From assembly GCF_902459485.1 (NCBI RefSeq), contig NZ_LR699119.1, positions 992,001 to 1,056,000 of the forward strand: a DNA stretch of 64,000 nt, in the 5' to 3' direction. The translations under genes were made by a program, and so were the position numbers. Below the pieces are notes generated by a model that saw only the letters and a program-made list of their open reading frames with translations, ran no database searches and had not been told where the DNA came from. This document shows positions 26,935 to 34,519 of the stretch, in pieces. Positions within the stretch are counted from its first letter, which is position 1, and each line of letters opens with the position of its first letter. This DNA comes from Aquicella siphonis (lineage in GTDB: Bacteria; Pseudomonadota; Gammaproteobacteria; DSM-16500).

Positions 26935-28257
26935 ATGGGATTTTTGTTTATCATGCAATTAAAATCATTTTTTTCAGCGGGTTATCTGTGGCTGTTTCTG
27001 GCTGTGCTGCCAGGCGTGATATCAGCAGGAAATGGCGATGGCAAGACCAGACAGTTTCCGCGCGGTACGCACGAAGTCTATATCGACCAGGCGGAAGATG
27101 TGCGTACCGATCTGCTGAAAAATATCGCGCCGGTGATTGAGAAATCGATAGCCCAGGGTCAGTATCCCGGCGCGGTGATATTGATCGGCCATCAGGGGCG
27201 TATTCTCTATAGGGGGGTATTCGGCAGCCGGCGAATATTGCCGGATCCGGCTCCCATGCGTTTTGATACCATTTTTGACCTTGCTTCTTTGACTAAAGTG
27301 GTTGCCACAGCGCCAGCGGTGATGCAACTGGTCGAGCAAGGCAAGCTGGATATTGATGCGCCGGTCGCAAAATACTGGCCTGAATTCGCGAAAAAAGGAA
27401 AGGGATCTGTCACTATACGGGAATTGTTGACACACACATCAGGTCTGCCGCCTGAAATTTCTCATCTTTCCGGTCATGCCAGTGAGCGCGAAACGCTTGC
27501 ACAAGTGACCACTCTGTCTTTACAACATGCTCCGGGGAAGTCTTTTGTCTATAGTGACGTGAATTTTATTGTTCTGGCCTATCTCGTTGAAGTGATTTCC
27601 GGTCAGCGTTTTGATGTTTACGTGCAGGAGAACATCTTCAAACCGCTTGGCATGCAGCATACCCGTTATTTACCGCCTGAGAACCTGCGTGACCAGATCG
27701 CGCCGACTGAAGTCGTTGATAAAAAACTCCGTTGGGGCCAGGTTCATGATCCGGCTGCTTATGCGCTAGGCGGTGTTGCGGGTAACGCTGGTGTTTTTTC
27801 TGACGCGCATGATCTGGGAATTTATGCCCAGGCATTGTTAAACGGAGGAAAGCTGCCGCGTGAATATCATTTTGGATCGAAGAGGATAAAGTATTTCCTT
27901 GGTCCGCTTGCTGTCTTTAAAATGACAACGCGGCAGACACCCGAAACTCTGCTCGACAGCCGCGGGCTGGGATGGGATATTGATTCGCGCTATTCTAACC
28001 GCGGCGTGTTATTCCCTGTCAATTCTTATGGACACACGGGCTGGACGGGGACATCAATATGGATAGATCCGGTGACGCAAACCTGGATGGTGATGCTGAC
28101 CAGCAGGGCGCATCCAGTGCCGGCCAAAACAAACCAATTGGTCTCGGATCGTCGAACCATAGCCAATATCCTCTCGGCGAGTTTTGTGAACATCACTCAA
28201 ATCGGCCTGAATAATACCGGAAAAGGTGAATTGAGCCGCGCTTATAAAAACGTTTGA
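26935..28257 (+). CDS. Serine hydrolase of beta-lactamase/penicillin-binding fold
   Basis: 440-residue exported class C beta-lactamase-like hydrolase with a signal peptide ending near VISAG. SLTK at 118-121 holds the nucleophile Ser and Lys; YSDVNF is the YxN motif; GHTGWTG is the HTG-like third motif. Together with the muramidase and dipeptidase that follow, this suggests a cell-wall peptidase or esterase rather than true antibiotic resistance. Starts at 26935 and 26953 are both possible; neither has a strong ribosome site. The muramidase gene starts 21 bases after its stop. Confidence 0.85.
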   Translation: MGFLFIMQLKSFFSAGYLWLFLAVLPGVISAGNGDGKTRQFPRGTHEVYIDQAEDVRTDLLKNIAPVIEKSIAQGQYPGAVILIGHQGRILYRGVFGSRRILPDPAPMRFDTIFDLASLTKVVATAPAVMQLVEQGKLDIDAPVAKYWPEFAKKGKGSVTIRELLTHTSGLPPEISHLSGHASERETLAQVTTLSLQHAPGKSFVYSDVNFIVLAYLVEVISGQRFDVYVQENIFKPLGMQHTRYLPPENLRDQIAPTEVVDKKLRWGQVHDPAAYALGGVAGNAGVFSDAHDLGIYAQALLNGGKLPREYHFGSKRIKYFLGPLAVFKMTTRQTPETLLDSRGLGWDIDSRYSNRGVLFPVNSYGHTGWTGTSIWIDPVTQTWMVMLTSRAHPVPAKTNQLVSDRRTIANILSASFVNITQIGLNNTGKGELSRAYKNV

Positions 28258-28277
28258 GTCTGATGCTGGAGTATAGA

Positions 28278-29459
28278 ATGAAAAAGACAATCTTTCTTCT
28301 GGTGTTTCTGCTGGGGTGTCTGGGTTTGACGGTGTGGTCGCCCATACAGCCTGGCGCGGAACAGACCGCATTGTATTTGCCGCTGCTGCAGGGGAAGAAA
28401 GTTGGTGTATTTGCGAATCACAGTTCCAGAGTGGGCAATGCTCATCTTGTGGATATGCTGCGCAGTCATGGCATACAGGTGACAAAAATATTCGTTCCCG
28501 AACACGGATTTCGCGGCGATGCCGATGATGGTGATAAAATCGAAAATTCCAAGGATGCGAAAACAGGTATTCCCATCATTTCGCTGTACGGCAGGAAAGT
28601 GAAACCCGCACCGTCCGATCTGGAGGATGTTGACGTTCTCATTTTCGACATACAAGATGTGGGCGTGCGCTTTTATACCTTTATTTCATCCTTGCAGAGA
28701 TTAATGGAAGCCGCGGTTGAAAACGACAAGCCTCTCATTATCCTGGATCGTCCCAATCCCAACGGGTTTTATGTGGACGGCCCGGTCATGAATCCGAAAT
28801 ATAAATCCTTTACCGGCATGCAGCCTATCCCTATCGTGCATGGAATGACGGTTGGCGAATATGCCAAGATGCTGGTGGGCGAGGAATGGCTGGAGGTAAA
28901 GCCCAGGTCAAAAGCAAAATTCCTGAAGTTGACGGTGATTCCTAATGCTCATTATTCTCATAAAAGTCTTTATGAGCCGCCTGTCGCGCCCTCGCCCAAT
29001 TTGCCGGATATCCAGTCCATTTACTGGTATCCTTCCATAGGCATGATGGAAGGAACGGCAATCAGCGTGGGCAGGGGGACGGATACGCCATTCCAGGTGT
29101 TCGGCCACCCGGCTATCAAAACTGCATTTTCATTCAAGCCGACATCGAGAACAGGCGCGCGGCACCCGTCTTATGAAAACAAGATATGCCATGGCTGGAA
29201 TCTGGGAGGCACGCGCAGAGAGACATTAAAGAAGATCGGTGGGAAGCTGCAAATCAGGTATATTATGGAAGCTTATCGTGCGTTTCCTGACAAAAAGCGT
29301 TTTTTTGCGATCGGAGAGAGTGATTCGGACATGAATACGTTGATGAGACAGATCCGCGACGGCGTGAGCGAGAGCGACATCAGGAAAAGCTGGGAGCCTC
29401 GTTTGAGCGCGTTTAAACTCATACGCAAACAATATCTGCTTTATCCGGATTTTGAATAA
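28278..29459 (+). CDS. namZ: NamZ-type exo-beta-N-acetylmuramidase (DUF1343)
   Basis: 393-residue exported DUF1343 protein. After an N-terminal hydrophobic signal (residues 1-20) come GKKVGVFANHSSRVG, FVPEHGFRGDADDG, DVLIFDIQDVGVRFYTF and LDRPNPNGFYVDGPVMNPKYKSF, all characteristic of this family. Bacillus NamZ removes MurNAc from the non-reducing ends of wall fragments. ATG 28278 follows GGAG at 28268-28271. Position between a serine hydrolase and a D-Ala-D-Ala dipeptidase supports a wall-turnover operon. Confidence 0.9.
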   Translation: MKKTIFLLVFLLGCLGLTVWSPIQPGAEQTALYLPLLQGKKVGVFANHSSRVGNAHLVDMLRSHGIQVTKIFVPEHGFRGDADDGDKIENSKDAKTGIPIISLYGRKVKPAPSDLEDVDVLIFDIQDVGVRFYTFISSLQRLMEAAVENDKPLIILDRPNPNGFYVDGPVMNPKYKSFTGMQPIPIVHGMTVGEYAKMLVGEEWLEVKPRSKAKFLKLTVIPNAHYSHKSLYEPPVAPSPNLPDIQSIYWYPSIGMMEGTAISVGRGTDTPFQVFGHPAIKTAFSFKPTSRTGARHPSYENKICHGWNLGGTRRETLKKIGGKLQIRYIMEAYRAFPDKKRFFAIGESDSDMNTLMRQIRDGVSESDIRKSWEPRLSAFKLIRKQYLLYPDFE

Positions 29460-29510
29460 GCTTTGCAAGAGGGCGGTTCAGGCGCATGGATTGAAATTCA
29501 GGGAATCAAT

Positions 29511-30248
29511 ATGAAAATATTCCGGTTTTTGCTTTTTTTGTTTTGCGGCATCCAGCTTGTTTACGCTTTGCCGCCAGGATTTGTATATTTGAGTGCTGTC
29601 GATTCGGAGATCATGCAGGAAATGCGCTACGCCGGCTATCATAATTTTATCGGCAGACCCGTAAGCGGTTACAAGTCAAAAGTCTGCATTTTGACGCGGC
29701 AGGCTGCCAATGCCTTGCGCAGTGCGCAGAGAGAATTATCCCGCTACTCATTATCACTAAAAGTGTATGATTGTTACCGCCCCGTCAAGGCGGTGGAAGA
29801 TTTTGTTGTCTGGAGCCGGGATAAGTCCGATCAGAAAATGAAACTGGAATTTTATCCTCATGTGAACAAGGCTGATGTGTTCAAGCTGGGTTATGTCGCG
29901 TTACGTTCAGGGCATAGCCGCGGCAGCACGGTGGATTTGACCATCGTTTCAATCCCCGCCGCCCATCAGCCGGCGTATCATCCCGGCGTGCCGCTTGTGT
30001 CCTGTGATGCGCCGCCTGGCAAACGCTTTCCGGATAACACCATGGACATGGGCACGGGTTTTGATTGTCTGGATCCCGCGGCGCACGCCATGAACCGGGA
30101 AATTTCTGCCGTTGCGTTCAGGAACCGCATGCTGCTCAGAAAAGTCATGATCGCTAATGGTTTTGAGCCGTACGAAAATGAATGGTGGCATTTTACTTTC
30201 AGGCCGGAACCTTATCCGGATACCTATTTCAATTTTGATGTCGACTAA
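29511..30248 (+). CDS. Exported D-Ala-D-Ala dipeptidase (DdpX/VanX, M15D)
   Basis: 245-residue zinc dipeptidase with a signal peptide (residues 1-17, LVYA). Motifs: YDCYRPVKA (Arg), SGHSRGSTVDLTIV (zinc His and Asp) and ENEWWHFTF (catalytic Glu, ligand His). Unlike the paralogue at 17235, this one is exported and probably cuts D-Ala-D-Ala or tetrapeptide-derived products in the periplasm. AGGGA lies upstream of ATG 29511. It is third in the wall-turnover run. Confidence 0.92.
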   Translation: MKIFRFLLFLFCGIQLVYALPPGFVYLSAVDSEIMQEMRYAGYHNFIGRPVSGYKSKVCILTRQAANALRSAQRELSRYSLSLKVYDCYRPVKAVEDFVVWSRDKSDQKMKLEFYPHVNKADVFKLGYVALRSGHSRGSTVDLTIVSIPAAHQPAYHPGVPLVSCDAPPGKRFPDNTMDMGTGFDCLDPAAHAMNREISAVAFRNRMLLRKVMIANGFEPYENEWWHFTFRPEPYPDTYFNFDVD

Positions 30249-30322
30249 CACTCTTTTTATCCGCCAGGTGCCGGTATAAAATGGGGATGGTCTTTTATCC
30301 GTTCATGACTATGGAATTGCTT

Positions 30323-31723
30323 ATGAACCTGCTGAGACGCTGGCTTTGTCCGGTGCGCTGTCTGATGTTGCTCCTTGTTCTGTGCTGCGCCGCCGCTGCG
30401 GCAAAGCCGCCGTCCCCGCTCCCCGCGGAGACCCGGCAAACCCGCTTTCTAGCTTTGTCGGATATTCATTTCGATCCGTTTGTCTCTTGCGGCTATACGA
30501 AACCTTGTCCGCTGATCGAAAAGCTGCGGCGTGCGCCTTCGGTGCAATGGGCAGGGATATTCGCCGAATTCGATACTCATCCGGCAAAATACGGTGAAGA
30601 CACAAATTACCCTTTATTGACATCGGCGCTCGCTGCGTCCCGGCACGCCGCGGAAAAGTCAGGGGCTAAATTTGTAATGGTTCTGGGTGATTCACTGGGG
30701 CACAACTTTCGTTCCGATTATAAAAAATATTCTGGTGACACCAGTTACAGCGGGTTTCAGGCTTTCACGCTCAAGACATTTGAGTTTTTAACAGCCCAGC
30801 TGGTTGCTGCATTTCCAAATCTGAATATTTATATTGCGGTGGGAAACAATGATTCTTATCGGGGTGATTATGTTACCCAGCCTGGCGGGAGCTTTTTTAG
30901 GGATGTTTCTTTGCTCTGGTCCAGGCTGCTTTCTGAACCAGCTGACCGCAAGACCATGCGGGCGCAGTTTCCACGCGCGGGCTATTATGCCGTGACCTTG
31001 TCTGGCCAGCGGGATTTGCGGTTGATCATCCTCAATACCAATCTGTTTTCATCCAAGGCCAAAGGTCAGGGGATAAGTCAGGCCGCGCGGGCAGAGCTCG
31101 ACTGGCTGCATGAACAATTGCTGCAGGCAAAAAACAGGGGCCAGCATGTGCTTGTCGCCATGCATATTCCCGAGGGTGTGGATGTGTACGCAACCTTGCG
31201 CACGCGGTTGATTCGCCTGATTTCCTTATGGAAGAATGAGTATATCCAGCGCTTTCAGGCGGAGCTGAGCCAGTTTGCGCCGCAGATTTCCGGCATATTT
31301 GCCGGTCATTTGCATTCAGACTGGTTCCAGGTTCTGACCTTTCCGAATGGTCATGAGGTGCCTGTTACGGGCGTTCCCTCGATCAGTCCTGTTTACGGTA
31401 ATAATCCCGGCTTTAAAATCTATTCTTATTCAAATGCCACATTACAGATAGCTGATTACACGACTTATTATTTTCCCTTGAATGGCGGGCAATCGTGGCT
31501 CAGGGAGTATGATTTCAAGCGCACCTATGCGCAGAATTGTCATCAATGCCCGGTTGTTGACGGCATGAACCGTTTGCGGCCGCGCGGTATATTAGCCGAT
31601 TATTATAAATCCTATTATGCGCTTCAAACCAAAAGCCAGCCTATCACCACGCAGTGGAATCCGTATTACTGGTGCGCCATCCATCATGTGAAGCCGGAGG
31701 ATTACATGCAATGCCTGAATTAA
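30323..31723 (+). CDS. Acid-sphingomyelinase-like metallophosphoesterase
   Basis: 466-residue calcineurin-type phosphoesterase with an N-terminal signal (LLLVLCCAAAAA). Metal motifs are in order: DIHFDPF, GDSLGHN, VGNNDS, AMHIPEG, and GHLHSDW. The GNHD motif reads GNND, a substitution also met in some sphingomyelinase-like and polyphosphatase relatives. Several Cys pairs in the C-terminal third fit an extracellular enzyme. The frame opens at 30281; ATG 30323 is chosen because GGAA precedes it and the signal is then compact, but 30305 or 30311 are possible. Substrate may be a phospholipid or a polyphosphate. Confidence 0.82.
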   Translation: MNLLRRWLCPVRCLMLLLVLCCAAAAAKPPSPLPAETRQTRFLALSDIHFDPFVSCGYTKPCPLIEKLRRAPSVQWAGIFAEFDTHPAKYGEDTNYPLLTSALAASRHAAEKSGAKFVMVLGDSLGHNFRSDYKKYSGDTSYSGFQAFTLKTFEFLTAQLVAAFPNLNIYIAVGNNDSYRGDYVTQPGGSFFRDVSLLWSRLLSEPADRKTMRAQFPRAGYYAVTLSGQRDLRLIILNTNLFSSKAKGQGISQAARAELDWLHEQLLQAKNRGQHVLVAMHIPEGVDVYATLRTRLIRLISLWKNEYIQRFQAELSQFAPQISGIFAGHLHSDWFQVLTFPNGHEVPVTGVPSISPVYGNNPGFKIYSYSNATLQIADYTTYYFPLNGGQSWLREYDFKRTYAQNCHQCPVVDGMNRLRPRGILADYYKSYYALQTKSQPITTQWNPYYWCAIHHVKPEDYMQCLN

Positions 31724-31951
31724 TTCTCGGTAAAATAAACGGCTAGCAGTCAATTTTTAATGGATTGCTTTAGCGGTCGCCGTTCCGGGCTCATCTGTGC
31801 ACTCCGGCTCCTTGCCTTCTTGTCCGCCTCAAATGACAAACTTGTAATTATTCAGTCATCTTCGTGTTGATAACCGCTTTGTAGAATGATCATAAAATTC
31901 ATCCATCAAATTACGATGGTGCGGACGGTTAATATCAGCGGGGATGATAAT

Positions 31952-32689
31952 ATGAGAAGTCATGCTTATGTGAAAGTTGAAGAACGTATAAACATTCTGA
32001 TTTATAAAAATAATGCTTACGTCGGCGATGAATTGAGAGCTTTCATTAATGAAAGGCTAGATGAAATCAACCGTGCGTGCGACGTCATCAGCCTGGATGA
32101 AGAGAAAATTCAAAAAGTTCAGGAATACTTCATGTCGCAGCTGGAAAATATTGCTTTTATGCGCGCTTATCTGGCAAAAACATTCAGAGTCCAAAGCCGG
32201 CATGGGAGTGAGGTTGACAGGGAAGCGTTCCGGCAGTTTATTTACAAAGCCGTGCCTGCTCTCAAAAAGCCAGAAACATTCGTTTACGAAGCGCTGGGAC
32301 TTCAAGACAGAAAAAATGAAATTGTTCGTCAGATAGCGGAAGTAAAAAAGGAAATGAATCAATACAGCGGCAGTAACAAGAAGCCGATCCTGATGCAGTT
32401 TAATCAGGCTATGGACGATTTGCTGCGGTCAATTCCACAAAAAACATATTTTGAAGTGGTGGCAGAAGCCAGGGATAAAGTGAAGGATGCGCTTGAGAGG
32501 GCGCAATCCGCGGAAAACCAGCATTATGCGGGTATGAGGTTTTTTGCCTCCTGCAGAAAGTCAAACAGCAGTATGCAGCCTTGCATCAATAATGCGAAAG
32601 AAATACTCGAAGCCATGATCTCGGTTGATAGCGCGCTGAGCCATGAAGTACAAAAACCAAAGAGAAATAATCTGACAATGCGTTATTAA
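31952..32689 (+). CDS. Coiled-coil protein of unknown function
   Basis: 245-residue protein without signal or membrane segment, almost wholly helical with heptad-like stretches (ERLDEINRACDVISLDEEKIQKVQEYF, EARDKVKDALERAQSAEN). The tail is basic (EVQKPKRNNLTMRY). Start 31952 follows GGGGAT; longer in-frame starts lie upstream at 31886. It has no recognisable family and opens the accessory island. Being small and Lys/Glu-rich, it could be a translocated protein or a chaperone; neither is shown. Confidence 0.55.
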   Translation: MRSHAYVKVEERINILIYKNNAYVGDELRAFINERLDEINRACDVISLDEEKIQKVQEYFMSQLENIAFMRAYLAKTFRVQSRHGSEVDREAFRQFIYKAVPALKKPETFVYEALGLQDRKNEIVRQIAEVKKEMNQYSGSNKKPILMQFNQAMDDLLRSIPQKTYFEVVAEARDKVKDALERAQSAENQHYAGMRFFASCRKSNSSMQPCINNAKEILEAMISVDSALSHEVQKPKRNNLTMRY

Positions 32690-32798
32690 TAATGACTCAA
32701 GGCGGATAAAACAATCCCTCGCTGGAATTTTAGGCGGGGGCGGATGCCGGGTTATCCGCCTTGTTTCTAAGATATAAGCGCATGCCGTCATGCTGGAT

Positions 32799-34091
32799 TC
32801 AATGCGGATGTGTGTCTGGCCGTTTGAGTTCTTCCCTGGCCTGATGATTGACATAGGAAGTGGTATCAGTCATGTTTAATTGCTTGTCGATAAGGGTTTT
32901 TATTAGGCCGGGATCCACGTCAAATAACATGCTTTTTTTCGATGATTCTCTGTAAATTCTGGAGTAGTCGAGAGTGTGCAAGTCGGTGACAAAATGATTA
33001 AGTATTTTTAACGATGTTAGTGTGGTCATGTTTTCCTTCTCACATATCTTCAGTATTTCATCTTTCTTGTCCCGGATGTAAGACCGCAAAGCGCTTGCAG
33101 TGTATGCATTCACTTTACTCAGCAAGGCCGCAGTTTCACGATCAAATTTATCGAATTCACCTTGGATGCTGTCGCTGTGTTTGACATGTTCCATGTATCG
33201 GTTATACACATCCGCATCTAGTTGTAAAAACACCGTGAGCATATGATAAAATGGCGCATCTCTATTAGTATTGCCCGCTTCCACGAGCGCGTATTTTTTC
33301 AAGGTGTCTGCCAGGGCATGATAATCAAGCTCATTCAGGCGCGCCGCCGGCGGCATGACAAATTTCATGATATTGTCATGCAAGTCCTTGTTGCGGGCGA
33401 TGTAATCCAGAATTTCATTTTTTCGTCTGTGTAACATGTTTTTCTGGTTGTCATAGATAGTGTCTTTGGCAATGCTCTTGATCATGCCGGAGGGGGTGCT
33501 GACAACTACCGGGTGCGGCGCAAAAAGGGATGGGGTGGTGTGAGCTGCGAGAACGCCTGCGCTTTGCGCCAGATGCAGGGCATCTTCCCTGGAAAAACAG
33601 ACGATTGCCTGGGACGTGTCCAGTTTGTTCAGTTTGATATCGTCAGGCGATTGGAACGAGACCAGCCAGATGTTTGCATGCTCAGCATCGGGACGATCCG
33701 AGTGATTGAATAAGATATCGTCTTTTGCCCCGAAAGCATGTCCGTGCCGGGGTTTCATGATATCGGATTTGTAGTATTCCTCTTCCTGCATTTGCATATG
33801 GATTTTTTGTTGCATCAGGACATGGCTGTAATTGACGGGTCTGTTATGATGATGATGTTGCGCGGCCAGAAATGTCAGAGTGAAATTGGTGGCAATGTCA
33901 AACAAGGTCAAGCCCAATGACGCTAACTTGCCTGTTATATCCAGACTGGTTTCGCTGGCCAAAGGCAATCCCTTCGTCACGGGATAATGTTTTGCGGGCA
34001 CCTGCGCCTTGTAAATAAAAACGCCATTATTCTGAATGACATCATCGCTGGAGAAGGTGACTGAGCCTGATGAGGTTGATCTTATATCCAT
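32799..34091 (-). CDS. Unknown protein with His-rich segment
   Basis: 430-residue protein that starts at ATG 34091 after GAGGG. The N-terminal 60 residues are Ser/Thr-rich, then a hydrophobic stretch (KLASLGLTLFDIATNFTLTFLAAQ) leads to HHHHNRPVNYSH. The C-terminal half is helical and charged. No family was recognised. It is read opposite to the surrounding genes and faces the 843-residue protein across a 428-base gap. It is a candidate effector on context only. Confidence 0.55.
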   Translation of the reverse strand: MDIRSTSSGSVTFSSDDVIQNNGVFIYKAQVPAKHYPVTKGLPLASETSLDITGKLASLGLTLFDIATNFTLTFLAAQHHHHNRPVNYSHVLMQQKIHMQMQEEEYYKSDIMKPRHGHAFGAKDDILFNHSDRPDAEHANIWLVSFQSPDDIKLNKLDTSQAIVCFSREDALHLAQSAGVLAAHTTPSLFAPHPVVVSTPSGMIKSIAKDTIYDNQKNMLHRRKNEILDYIARNKDLHDNIMKFVMPPAARLNELDYHALADTLKKYALVEAGNTNRDAPFYHMLTVFLQLDADVYNRYMEHVKHSDSIQGEFDKFDRETAALLSKVNAYTASALRSYIRDKKDEILKICEKENMTTLTSLKILNHFVTDLHTLDYSRIYRESSKKSMLFDVDPGLIKTLIDKQLNMTDTTSYVNHQAREELKRPDTHPH

Positions 34092-34519
34092 AAGTTTTCC
34101 CTCGTTTTTCTTCTTATTAATATTATAATTCTTCTGGTGTTGAATTGCTTGTCGCCGCACGTGGCGTGCATGTCCGGATTGTTCGATATGGCTATGAAAT
34201 ATTATCTATAAGTAATTGAAATGATAAATTTCTTTCAGGCATGAGTTCGTGATGAACATGCCGGATTCGCAATGATTTGTTCTTTTTAAGCCGGGATTGA
34301 CACGGCTGTTAGCGGGATTGCATCCATCAATCTCGGCTGCCCTTGTTCATGCCGCCATGATTGCTTCACAAATTCATGGCATGGCCAGATTTCACACATA
34401 AGATCCGGAATCTTTCCTCGAACACTGCCATTTAAGCAAACCTTAAGTTCAAAAGAGGAGGATTTAAGAGTGGGAAGGATAAATGGAATGTGCATGACAA
34501 CTAAAAGGAGTTTAGTGCT
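34092..34519. other. 428-base divergent promoter region
   Basis: Region between two divergently read genes with no supportable reading frame. It contains a perfect match to the PmrA consensus (see 34431-34447) and the AAAAGGAG ribosome site of the gene at 34520. Nothing else distinctive was found. Confidence 0.5.
34431..34447 (+). promoter_or_regulatory. Candidate PmrA box upstream of 843-residue protein
   Basis: TTTAAG-N5-CTTAAG, an exact match to the YTTAAK-N5-YTTAAK response-regulator site, 72 bases before the start codon. In Legionella and Coxiella, related CTTAAT direct repeats with an 11-base period mark PmrA-controlled effector genes. Confidence 0.6.

Noticed and set aside
26935-28257. 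Beta-lactamase resistance gene
   Set aside because: The motifs fit the broad serine-hydrolase/PBP family, and the neighbours point to wall turnover; no regulator such as ampR is adjacent.
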